Both the position numbers and the translations under genes were made by a program. Positions 8,961-16,355 of a stretch of 64,000 nt of DNA are shown piece after piece. The notes under the pieces are model-generated. The model was given only the letters and a program-made list of their open reading frames with translations. It had not been told where the DNA came from and made no database searches. How positions within the stretch are numbered: position 1 is the first letter of the stretch; the number at the start of each line of letters is the position of its first letter. The stretch is from Mycobacterium deserti (lineage in GTDB: Bacteria > Actinomycetota > Actinomycetes > Mycobacteriales > Mycobacteriaceae), in assembly GCF_025345615.1 (NCBI RefSeq), contig NZ_JAODWD010000007.1, forward strand, positions 124,001-188,000. Direction: 5' to 3'.

Positions 8961-10067
8961 CTAGCTCGCGCCGAGCGCGCTGAGCATGCCGGTGGCCGCG
9001 CGGGGCCAGGTGAACTGTTCGGCGCGACGTCGAGCGTTGTTGCGGCGCATCAGTTCCGGCCTGCTGATGATGGTGGTCACCGCGGACGCGATCGCGTCAG
9101 GGTCGTTGTCGGCCGCGGCCCCGCTTTCGGCGGTCAGGATCTCGGCGAGGGCGGACGTGCGCGACACGACTGCCGGTGTGCCGCACGCCAGCGCTTCCAG
9201 CGCGGCCAGGCCGAAGGTCTCGTGCGGGCCGGGGGCCAGCGCCACGTCGGCGGTGGCCAGGATCGTCGCGACGGTGTCGCGACAGCCGATGTACCCGGTG
9301 AAGTCGACGGGCAGGCCGGCCGCCTGCCGCTGCAGCCGCGCCCTCATCGGGCCCTCCCCCACGATGACGAGGCGGGCGTCGACACCTGAATCCCGCAGCG
9401 AGGCAACGGTGTCGATGCTGCGATGGGCGTGCTTCTCCACCGATAGCCGTCCGCAGTGCACAAGCAGGGTTTGCTCGGGTCCCGCCCACCGTTGCCGTAC
9501 CGACGCCGAGCGGCGGCTGGGGTGAAACTGGTCGAGATCGACTCCGAGCGGCACCGTGAGCACGTTCGAGGCGTGAATTCTGTCGAACTCCTCGCGGGCG
9601 AAGGCCGTGGTGCAGACCACGGCGTCATAACTGTCCGCGGTTCGGCGGTTGGCCACGTCGGCGATCTCGCGCGCCGCCCGCGCCGGCAGAATCTGCCCGA
9701 GGAGGCGGTCGAGGCGCTCGTGGGAGATCATCACGGTGGCAACGTCGTGCCGTCGGCCCCAGCCGCCGAGCGAACGCAACGTCAGCCGATCCGACACCTC
9801 GATCGCGTCCGGGGCAAGCTGTTCCAACAGGGCGGTGACGGGGCCGGGAAGGACTGCACGGTAGCCGCCGGTGAACGGGATCAGCGTGGCAGGCAACGAG
9901 ATTCGAACAACACCCGACGTAAGCTCGCGCCACTCGGTGTGGCGGCCCGGCACGACGAGGAACACCTCGTGACCGTGCGCGCAGTACTCCGCGCCCAGTC
10001 GGTCGACGGCCGTGCGCAGGCCTCCTGAGCGCGGACCGTAGAAGTTCGCGATCTGCACCACCCGCAT
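8961..10067 (-). CDS. GT4-family glycosyltransferase
   Basis: 368 residues with two Rossmann domains. The N-terminus MRVVQIANFYGPRSGG contains the GT-B acceptor-side glycine loop. The C-terminal half has the donor site CGRLSVEKH and the motif PGPHETFGLAALEALACGTP with the EX7E catalytic and donor-binding glutamates. This is a retaining GDP-mannose, UDP-sugar or similar glycosyltransferase acting at the inner face of the membrane; donor and acceptor are not defined. The frame stays open far upstream, but that stretch is antisense to the dienelactone hydrolase gene. The start at ATG 10067 is supported by a -35/-10 promoter ending at it. Confidence 0.82.
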   Translation of the reverse strand: MRVVQIANFYGPRSGGLRTAVDRLGAEYCAHGHEVFLVVPGRHTEWRELTSGVVRISLPATLIPFTGGYRAVLPGPVTALLEQLAPDAIEVSDRLTLRSLGGWGRRHDVATVMISHERLDRLLGQILPARAAREIADVANRRTADSYDAVVCTTAFAREEFDRIHASNVLTVPLGVDLDQFHPSRRSASVRQRWAGPEQTLLVHCGRLSVEKHAHRSIDTVASLRDSGVDARLVIVGEGPMRARLQRQAAGLPVDFTGYIGCRDTVATILATADVALAPGPHETFGLAALEALACGTPAVVSRTSALAEILTAESGAAADNDPDAIASAVTTIISRPELMRRNNARRRAEQFTWPRAATGMLSALGAS

Positions 10068-10074
10068 GGGTGTG

Positions 10075-10102
10075 AATGTGTCCGCGGCGCGTGTGCGGTC
10101 AA
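10075..10102 (-). promoter_or_regulatory. Promoter of the GT4 gene
   Basis: TTGACC (10102-10097) and CACATT (10080-10075) on the minus strand are separated by 16 bases, and the -10 ends 7 bases before the ATG at 10067. This gives a leaderless transcript. Confidence 0.4.
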
Positions 10103-10182
10103 CAACGCGACACCAACGGCGAGGCGAACACCCCGTAAACACCCCCGGCTTGGCCCGGGAACCGTGGAGGACCGCAACATCC

Positions 10183-11094
10183 TCAGGCGAGGTAGCGGGT
10201 GAGCCAGTCCTGGACGCGGCGCCAGGCATCGTCGGCGGCGGTGGCGTTGTAACGGTCACTGGTGTCGTTGAAGAACGCGTGGTTGGCGTCGGGTTCGGTG
10301 ACCAACTCGAACACCAGGCCTGCCTTCTCCAGCGCGGCCCGGGCGACGGGTTCGGTGGCGTTGACGCGTTGGTCCTGGGCGGCATAGATGCCCAGGACGG
10401 CAACGTCTTTGGAGCCGGCGAAGTCCGGATCGTCGGGGGTCGGACCGTAGAACGGAACCGCAGCGGCCAACCGCGGCTCGCCGGAGGCCAGCAGCCGCCA
10501 TACATAGCCTCCGCCCATGCAGAAGCCCACGGCCGCGATCTTCTTGCCGGGCGCGCGCCGCTGTAGCTCGTCGATGCCCGACCTGAGGTCGGCGATGCCG
10601 TCCTCGGGAGGCAGCTTGCCCAACGCCGCGGTCGCCTGGGCCGGATCGGCGAACGTCGCGGTACCGCCCTGTCCGGACAGTAGGTCGATGGCCAGCGCCG
10701 AGTAGCCGATGCCGGCGAAGCGGCCCGCGACCGAGCGGATGTAGTCGTTGAGGCCCTTGTTCTCGTGGATGACGAGCACTGCCCCCTTGGCGTTCGGCGC
10801 CTCCGCCCACGCCCCCTGCAGTTCGCCGCGGGGCCCCGCCCAGGTGACCGGCGTTGTCGGCAACGCGCTTTCGGAGCCCGGTGGCGGAGCGCTCGCGGTC
10901 GCGGGTTCGGTGGAGGTGACCGGGGCATCGGTCGTCGGCTGCCGGTTCTCGCCGCACGCGGCGAACAACGCGGTGGCCGCGGCGGTGCCGACGCCCAAAA
11001 GCGCGAGCCGGCGCAGGGCTTCGCGCCGCGACAGCAGACCGTCGACATGGTCGGTGGCGATCTCTTCGGCGATGTAGCGCTGTAACGGTGTCAC
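10183..11094 (-). CDS. Exported dienelactone hydrolase-family protein (Tat/lipoprotein signal)
   Basis: 303 residues from GTG 11094. A short N-terminal lead contains a twin-arginine segment SRREALRRLALLG, a hydrophobic stretch and a lipobox-like LFAAC, so the protein is probably Tat-exported and lipid-anchored. The mature part is an alpha/beta hydrolase of the dienelactone hydrolase family. It has nucleophile Cys in GFCMGGGY, Asp in YAAQDQRV and His in PDANHAFFND, which make up the Cys-Asp-His triad. The substrate is unknown. It is divergent from the SDR gene across 41 bases. An in-frame ATG at 11163 would overlap that gene and is less likely. Confidence 0.82.
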   Translation of the reverse strand: MTPLQRYIAEEIATDHVDGLLSRREALRRLALLGVGTAAATALFAACGENRQPTTDAPVTSTEPATASAPPPGSESALPTTPVTWAGPRGELQGAWAEAPNAKGAVLVIHENKGLNDYIRSVAGRFAGIGYSALAIDLLSGQGGTATFADPAQATAALGKLPPEDGIADLRSGIDELQRRAPGKKIAAVGFCMGGGYVWRLLASGEPRLAAAVPFYGPTPDDPDFAGSKDVAVLGIYAAQDQRVNATEPVARAALEKAGLVFELVTEPDANHAFFNDTSDRYNATAADDAWRRVQDWLTRYLA

Positions 11095-11135
11095 CTTGGC
11101 GAGTATGCGCCGGCGGAGCGCAGAATGGTCAGCGT

Positions 11136-12059
11136 ATGAGCTGGACTCCCGATCCCGATGCACTGCGCGGTCGCGTGGCCGTCGTCGCCGGCGCCACGCG
11201 CGGAGCGGGCCGCGGTATCGCCGCCGCGCTCGGCGAAGCCGGAGCCACGGTTGTCTGCACCGGTCGCAGCAGCCGGTCGGGCAATGCGCAATCAGACTAT
11301 GATCGGCCCGAAACGATCGAGGAGACAGCCGAACTCGTGACCGCGCTCGGCGGAACCGGCATCCCGCTGCAGGTCGACCACCTCGATGTCGCCGCGGTGC
11401 AATCGCTGGCCGACCGCCTGCGTCGCGACCACGGCACCATCGACATTCTGGTCAACGACATCTGGGGCGCCGAGAAACTCAAGGGACCGCCGCCGACGTG
11501 GAACCGGCCGATGTGGGAGCACGACCTCGACGACGGACTGCGCATACTCCGGCTGGGTATCGACACCCACCTGATCACCTCGCACTGCCTACTGCCGCTG
11601 CTCGTCGCTCGCCGTGGCGGTTTGCTCGTCGAGATCACCGATGGCACGACCGACTTCAACGCGACTACCTACCGGCTTTCGGTCTTCTACGACCTCGTCA
11701 AGTCAGCCGTCAACCGGCTGGCCTACAGCCACGGCCACGAGCTCGAGGCATTCGGGGCCACCGCGATTGCGGTAACCCCGGGCTGGTTGCGCTCGGAGAT
11801 GATGCTCGACAACTACGGCGTCACCGAGGACAACTGGCGCGACGCGTTGGCGCCAGACCGGTCCGACGGCCCCACCGCGCCGCCGCCGTTCGCCGCGTCG
11901 GAGACTCCCCGCTACATCGGCCGGGGCATCGCCGCGATCGCCGCCGACGAGGCTCGCGGAAGGTGGAACCAGCGCTCGATCACCGCCGCGGACCTGGCTC
12001 GTGAGTACGGATTCACCGACATCGACGGTCGCAGACCGGACGGCTGGTCTACCGGATAA
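11136..12059 (+). CDS. Short-chain dehydrogenase/reductase
   Basis: 307 residues. The N-terminal cofactor motif GATRGAGRGIAAALGEAG is a TGxxxGxG variant. Arg and Ser residues after strand 2 (TGRSSRSG) point to NADP(H). The catalytic YxxxK is present as YDLVK, inside the segment TTYRLSVFYDLVKSAVNRLA. The substrate is unknown. The start is ATG 11136. The downstream amidohydrolase gene has its own operator and promoter, so the two are not necessarily one operon. Confidence 0.82.
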   Translation: MSWTPDPDALRGRVAVVAGATRGAGRGIAAALGEAGATVVCTGRSSRSGNAQSDYDRPETIEETAELVTALGGTGIPLQVDHLDVAAVQSLADRLRRDHGTIDILVNDIWGAEKLKGPPPTWNRPMWEHDLDDGLRILRLGIDTHLITSHCLLPLLVARRGGLLVEITDGTTDFNATTYRLSVFYDLVKSAVNRLAYSHGHELEAFGATAIAVTPGWLRSEMMLDNYGVTEDNWRDALAPDRSDGPTAPPPFAASETPRYIGRGIAAIAADEARGRWNQRSITAADLAREYGFTDIDGRRPDGWSTG

Positions 12060-12090
12060 CTGCAGTTCAAGAGCCAAAGTAGACATTTTG

Positions 12091-12112
12091 CGAAATCTGT
12101 TCACAGATTTCG
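12091..12112. promoter_or_regulatory. 22-bp palindromic operator upstream of the amidohydrolase gene
   Basis: CGAAATCTGT (12091-12100) and ACAGATTTCG (12103-12112) are perfect 10-base inverted arms separated by TC. The palindrome abuts the -35 hexamer TTGACA at 12113. No T-tract follows, so an operator is preferred to a terminator. The regulator is not identified. Confidence 0.6.
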
Positions 12113-12142
12113 TTGACACTCGCGATCGTCGCCCTGTTCTAT
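12113..12142 (+). promoter_or_regulatory. Promoter of the amidohydrolase operon
   Basis: A consensus -35 TTGACA (12113-12118), an 18-base spacer, and a weak -10 TTCTAT (12137-12142). Transcription would start about 6 bases later, at the GTG 12149, giving a leaderless mRNA. Confidence 0.45.
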
Positions 12143-12148
12143 GGCGTG

Positions 12149-13939
12149 GTGACCTACGACACGATCATCAACAACGGTCGCTGGTTCGACGGCACCGGTG
12201 CGCCGTCGGCCGTGCGCAACATCGGTATTCGAGGCGGGCACATCGCGGCGATCACGCCCGACGACCTCGACGAGACCGGTTGCCCACAGATCATCGACGC
12301 GACGGGCAAGTGGGTGCTGCCCGGCATGCTCGACATCCACACCCATTACGACGTTGAAGTGCTCGGTGGCCCCGCGCTGTCAGAGTCGCTGCGCCACGGC
12401 GTCACCACCGTGATGCTCGGATCCTGCTCCCTGTCGACCGTTCACGTCGACGGCGTGGACGCCGGCGACATCTTCGGCCGGGTCGAGGCCATCCCGCGCG
12501 AACACGTCATCGCTGCCGTCGACGGACACAAGACGTGGACCAGCAGCGAGGAGTACATCCACGCGCTCGAGGCGCGACCCCTGGGCCCCAACGTGGCAGC
12601 GTTCATCGGACACTCCGACATGCGTGCCGCGACGATGGGACTCGACCGCGCCACCCGCAAGGACGAGCGGCCGACCCGCGGCGAGCAGAAGCAGATGGAG
12701 CGGTGGCTCGTCGAGGCGCTCGAAGCCGGTTTCGTCGGAATGTCGTCGCAACAATTGCTTTTCGACAAGCTCGACGGTGATGTGTGCCGCTCGCGCACAC
12801 TGCCGTCCACGTATGCCAAGCCGCGTGAACTGCGCAGGCTCAAGTCGCTTCTGCGGCGGACGGGCCGGGTGCTGCAGTCGGGACCCGACATCAAGAACCC
12901 GCTGAACCTCGCTTCGCAGCTGGCGCAATCGCTCGGGGTCATCCGCAATCCGCTCAAGACCAGCCTGCTCTCGGCGGCCGACGTGAAGTCCAATCCGTAC
13001 AGCATCCACATCCTGGGGCCGGCCGCCCGGCTGATCAACCGGCTCGGCGGCGATTTCCGCTGGCAGCACCTGCCGGTGCCCTTCCAGGTCTATGCCGACG
13101 GCATCGACCTCGTGGTGTTCGAAGAGTTCGGCGCCGGTGCGGCGGCACTACATCTGCGCGACGAGGTCGAGCGCAACGAGTTGATGCGCGACGAGCAGTA
13201 CCGCCGCCGGTTCCGGAAGGACTACGAGAGCAAGTTCGGCATCCGAGTTTGGCAGCGCGACTTCTTCGACACCGAGATCGTCGACTGCCCCGACGCGTCC
13301 GTCGTCGGCAAGTCGTTCGGTCAGGTCGGCAACGACCGCGGCGGCCTGCACCCCGTCGACGCCTTCCTCGACCTGGTACTCGAGCACGGCAAGGCGCTGC
13401 GGTGGCGCACCACCATCTCCAACCACCGGCCCGCCGTCCTCAAGAAGCTCGCGCGCGACAGCGGTGTCCAAATGGGCTTCTCCGATGCGGGCGCGCACCT
13501 TCGCAACATGGCGTTCTACAACATGGGACTGCGGCTGCTGCGCCACGTGCACGATGCGCAGCGGGCGGGCCGACCGTTCATGACCGTCGAGCACGCCGTG
13601 CACCGCCTCACCGGTGAGCTCGCCGACTGGTACCGCATCGACGCGGGCCACTTGCGCATCGGCGACCGCGCCGACGTGGTGATCCTCGACCCGGAGCGCC
13701 TCGACGCGACGCTGGAGGCCTACGCCGAACAACCTGTCGAGCAGTACGGCGGCCTGTCGCGCATGGTGAACCGAAACGACGACACCGTGACCGCTGTCCT
13801 GGTCGGCGGCCGCGCCGTGCTGACGGAAGGCCGGTTGACCGAGCTGGTCGGCGTCCAACGCACCGGGCGCTTCCTGCGGGCAGCGCACAAAACCCCGGCT
13901 TTACCCATCGAGAAGGGCGAATTCGCAAGTGTCAGTTGA
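12149..13939 (+). CDS. N-acyl-D-amino-acid deacylase-type amidohydrolase
   Basis: 596 residues from GTG 12149. The N-terminal beta sandwich is followed by the HxH metal motif in MLDIHTHYD and the Cys-containing TTVMLGSCSLS (D-aminoacylases use a bridging Cys). Then come a GHSDMR histidine and the C-terminal metal Asp in GFSDAGAHLRNM. The ending RIGDRADVVILDPERL is typical of the family. It should hydrolyse an N-acyl or cyclic amide bond in the cytosol; the substrate is unknown. The TTG at 12113 belongs to the -35 box. Its 3' end overlaps the next gene by 11 bases, so they are co-transcribed and probably regulated by the palindrome upstream. Confidence 0.82.
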   Translation: MTYDTIINNGRWFDGTGAPSAVRNIGIRGGHIAAITPDDLDETGCPQIIDATGKWVLPGMLDIHTHYDVEVLGGPALSESLRHGVTTVMLGSCSLSTVHVDGVDAGDIFGRVEAIPREHVIAAVDGHKTWTSSEEYIHALEARPLGPNVAAFIGHSDMRAATMGLDRATRKDERPTRGEQKQMERWLVEALEAGFVGMSSQQLLFDKLDGDVCRSRTLPSTYAKPRELRRLKSLLRRTGRVLQSGPDIKNPLNLASQLAQSLGVIRNPLKTSLLSAADVKSNPYSIHILGPAARLINRLGGDFRWQHLPVPFQVYADGIDLVVFEEFGAGAAALHLRDEVERNELMRDEQYRRRFRKDYESKFGIRVWQRDFFDTEIVDCPDASVVGKSFGQVGNDRGGLHPVDAFLDLVLEHGKALRWRTTISNHRPAVLKKLARDSGVQMGFSDAGAHLRNMAFYNMGLRLLRHVHDAQRAGRPFMTVEHAVHRLTGELADWYRIDAGHLRIGDRADVVILDPERLDATLEAYAEQPVEQYGGLSRMVNRNDDTVTAVLVGGRAVLTEGRLTELVGVQRTGRFLRAAHKTPALPIEKGEFASVS

Positions 13940-14372
13940 GGATACCGTCCTCCAGATGTGGGCGGCGTTGTCCGCGCGGGATTGGGAGTCGGTGAAGAAG
14001 TACCTGTCCGACGACTGCATCTACCTCGACATGCCTGTGGGTCCGGCCGCCGCCGCGCGAGGACCCGAGGACATCGTCAAGCGGCTCAAGATCGGGCTCG
14101 AGCCGCTGGCTTCGTACGAGAACTTCAACGGTCTGATGGTCGACAACGGATCAGACGTGATGTACGAGCACCACGAGGAATGGCACTGGGCCACAGGCGA
14201 ATCGGCTGTGCTCCAATTCGTCAGCGTGCACCGCGTCGAGGACGGCAAGATCACGTTGTGGAAGGACTACTGGGACATGGGCGCGCTGGCCAACAACGCG
14301 CCCCCGACCTGGATGGAAGACTTCGCCAATGCCGACATGAGCTGGGTTTTCGACGCCACCGGTCTCGTGTAG
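13929..14372 (+). CDS. Limonene-epoxide-hydrolase-like NTF2-fold protein
   Basis: 147 residues from GTG 13929. The C-terminal segment VEDGKITLWKDYWDM closely resembles the limonene-1,2-epoxide hydrolase/EphG family and retains the Asp of the DRD triad. The strand that carries Arg and the second Asp in that family reads MYEHHEEWH here, so Arg and Asp appear to be replaced by His and Glu. It may be a hydrolase with an altered mechanism, a dehydratase, or a binding protein. It overlaps the amidohydrolase gene and is probably expressed from the same promoter. Confidence 0.7.
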   Translation: MSVEDTVLQMWAALSARDWESVKKYLSDDCIYLDMPVGPAAAARGPEDIVKRLKIGLEPLASYENFNGLMVDNGSDVMYEHHEEWHWATGESAVLQFVSVHRVEDGKITLWKDYWDMGALANNAPPTWMEDFANADMSWVFDATGLV

Positions 14373-14387
14373 GAGTCAGCGCAAACT

Positions 14388-15758
14388 TCACACGCTCCAT
14401 GCCAACCGGAACTTCTCGGTCAGCTCTTCTGCGCTCAAGTCACCGAAGTTCTGCTGCTCGTAGCGGCGCACCGCCACCACCGAGTCGACGGCCTGGTCGC
14501 CGAGTATCTCACGCAGCAGCGACGATCCGTCGAGCGCGTCCAACGCGTCAGACTGATTTTCGCGCAATTGCACGATGCCGGCCTCGTCCCGCTGCGCGTC
14601 GTTCAGCGTGGCAGGGTCGACGGTCGTCTCCTGCGGCAGCGTCAGGCCGCGCTCGATCCCGTTGAGCGCAAGGCCCAGCACTGCTGCGGTCGCGAAGTAC
14701 GGGTTCGCCGACGAGTCGATCACCTTGACTTCGACGTTGGCGCCCAGCGGATTGCTCGGCCCCCCGATGAGGTATCGCACTGCGGCTTCGCGGTTTTCGG
14801 TACCCCAGCACACATAGGCGCCGGACCAGTGACCGGGCTGCATGCGAAGTCCGGAGATGATGGATCCGGCGAGCACGCCCTGCGCCTCGGGCAGGCCGGC
14901 GATCAGCCCGGCGACGGCGGACTCGCCCTCAGGCGTCATCCCGTTGACACCGGTGCCGTCGGAGAACAGCGGCGTGTCGCCGCGCTTCATCGAGAAGTGC
15001 TGATGCGAGCCTGATCCCACACTCCCCGCGAACGGCACCGGCGACAGGCTGACACGCATGCCGTACCGCCTGGCAACACGACCGATGATGATGCGCGTCA
15101 GTACCAGCGCGTCGGCTGCCGCGACGGGTGACTGTGGGGGCAGCGAGATCTCGAATTGATTGCAACCGTACTCGGGGTGGAACTGCTCGATGGCCAGGCC
15201 CGAACCCGTGGCGGCGTCGGTAACGTCGCGGACGAACCCTTCGTATTCGAGCACGCCCGCCAATCCGTATTGCGCCCACAGGTGCGACGGCAACCGGCCC
15301 CCGTCGGGCCCGACGAGAAGGAACTCGATCTCGTGCCCCACCACGGTGTCGATGCCCGCCTCGGTGAGCTTGTCCTCCACTCTGCTCAGCGCGCCGCGAC
15401 TGCAGTACGGATCGGGTGAGCCGTCCTGGTTGAAGAAAGCGCCCGGCGCCCAGGCCAATCCGTCGCCGAGGATGCGCAGCGCGCTCAGATCGATCCGAAT
15501 GCGCTGGTCGCCGACCGGACTGATCGCGTCGCTGAAGACGATGCCGGCCTGGTCGATCGCGAACGCATGCCACACCGGGCTGGCCCCCAGCCCGGGGTCG
15601 GCGAATGCGCCCATCCGCCGCAGCGGCACCGTCTTGGCATGCGTGAGCCCCGCGGCGTTGACGACGGTGCCGATCAGTGTCGCGACGCCGTCGGCCTCGA
15701 GTTGCGCGATCGCGGCAGCGGCGAGAGGTTTGGCTGCCTTGGTTCTCACAACAGCCAT
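14388..15758 (-). CDS. glnA3: Glutamine synthetase-like enzyme GlnA3 (gamma-glutamylpolyamine synthetase type)
   Basis: 456 residues. It matches my memory of M. tuberculosis GlnA3 (Rv1878) across the N-terminus (PLAAAAIAQLEADGV, TLIGTVVNAAGLTHAKT) and the catalytic barrel: GHEIEFLL, EQFHPEYGCNQFEISL, GSGSHQHFS and NREAAVRY. Glutamine-synthetase glutamates and the ATP/ammonia-site residues are visible. In Streptomyces and M. tuberculosis this class glutamylates polyamines rather than ammonia, so nitrogen or polyamine handling is more likely than primary glutamine supply. No Shine-Dalgarno is obvious. The neighbours MFS and bfrA are the same as in M. tuberculosis. Confidence 0.9.
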   Translation of the reverse strand: MAVVRTKAAKPLAAAAIAQLEADGVATLIGTVVNAAGLTHAKTVPLRRMGAFADPGLGASPVWHAFAIDQAGIVFSDAISPVGDQRIRIDLSALRILGDGLAWAPGAFFNQDGSPDPYCSRGALSRVEDKLTEAGIDTVVGHEIEFLLVGPDGGRLPSHLWAQYGLAGVLEYEGFVRDVTDAATGSGLAIEQFHPEYGCNQFEISLPPQSPVAAADALVLTRIIIGRVARRYGMRVSLSPVPFAGSVGSGSHQHFSMKRGDTPLFSDGTGVNGMTPEGESAVAGLIAGLPEAQGVLAGSIISGLRMQPGHWSGAYVCWGTENREAAVRYLIGGPSNPLGANVEVKVIDSSANPYFATAAVLGLALNGIERGLTLPQETTVDPATLNDAQRDEAGIVQLRENQSDALDALDGSSLLREILGDQAVDSVVAVRRYEQQNFGDLSAEELTEKFRLAWSV

Positions 15759-15779
15759 TGTGCGCGGTCTAGCCGCTGA

Positions 15780-16262
15780 TCAGAGGGTGATCTTGCAGGA
15801 CTGACCGATATCCAACGTGCGCAGCATGCGACCCATGCCCAGCCACATCGCGCACGAGAGTGCGAGATCGGTCAGTAGCTCGTCGCTGAAATGCTCGCCG
15901 CAACGAGCCCAGAACTCCTCGTCGTCGCGCAGGCCGGTGTGGTCGCTGGCGAAGCGTTGCGCGAACTCCGCGGCGATGCGCTCCTGGTCGCTGTAGCCCG
16001 GCCAGGTCTGCCATTCGGCGGCGTGATCGTAGAGATCCTCGTCGACGCCCGCTGCCACGCCCTCGGCATCGCGGGTGTTCTGGCACACCACGCACTCGTT
16101 GTCGAGGGCGATGACCATGCGCGCCAGCTCCCGCACACGCATCGGTAGCCGGTTCTTGGTGTACACCGCGTTGGTGAAACCGGCCATGGCGACGCCGATG
16201 TCAGGAGACTTCGTCACCCATGCCGCGGCGTCGTCATCAGCGAAAGCTCCGATTCGGCTCAT
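15780..16262 (-). CDS. Carboxymuconolactone decarboxylase/AhpD-like protein
   Basis: 160 residues. The helical AhpD-like fold is indicated by ALDNECVVCQNTRDAEGVAAG, which carries the redox CxxC, and by the surrounding helices. Members are either decarboxylases or thiol peroxidase/reductase proteins; the CxxC suggests disulfide chemistry. ATG 16262 is chosen because a TANNNT box (TACGAT, 16274-16269) ends 6 bases upstream, giving a leaderless transcript. A KstR-type box at 16293-16306 falls on the expected -35, so repression by the sterol regulator KstR and induction during cholesterol growth are inferred. Confidence 0.78.
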   Translation of the reverse strand: MSRIGAFADDDAAAWVTKSPDIGVAMAGFTNAVYTKNRLPMRVRELARMVIALDNECVVCQNTRDAEGVAAGVDEDLYDHAAEWQTWPGYSDQERIAAEFAQRFASDHTGLRDDEEFWARCGEHFSDELLTDLALSCAMWLGMGRMLRTLDIGQSCKITL

Positions 16263-16292
16263 GGCGGCATCGTACGCTCGGACGAATAGAAT

Positions 16293-16306
16293 TGGAACGC
16301 GTTCTA
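16293..16306. promoter_or_regulatory. KstR-type operator upstream of the AhpD-like gene
   Basis: TGGAACGCGTTCTA matches the mycobacterial KstR consensus TnnAACnnGTTnTA at every fixed position. It lies 31 bases before the ATG and overlaps the -35 region expected from the -10 TACGAT, a repressing position. Confidence 0.6.
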
Positions 16307-16311
16307 GTTTC

Positions 16312-16355
16312 CGCTCAGCTCGCGGAAGTTTGATTGCTCGCTCAGCTCGCGGAAG
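16312..16355. repeat. 17-bp direct repeat at the MFS 3' end
   Basis: CGCTCAGCTCGCGGAAG occurs twice without mismatch (16312-16328 and 16339-16355), 27 bases apart. The second copy contains the stop codon of the MFS gene and the first lies just beyond it. A local duplication of the gene's last codons is the simplest explanation. Confidence 0.7.

Noticed and set aside
10068..11048. A long open minus-strand frame continuous with the GT4 glycosyltransferase, suggesting a much larger protein.
   Set aside because: It lies in another frame of the clearly coding dienelactone hydrolase gene, is Arg/Pro-rich with no fold, and the promoter and conserved start are at 10067.
12091..12112. Reading the 22-bp palindrome as the terminator of the SDR gene.
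   Set aside because: No T-tract follows, and the next bases are a consensus -35 hexamer, which fits an operator.
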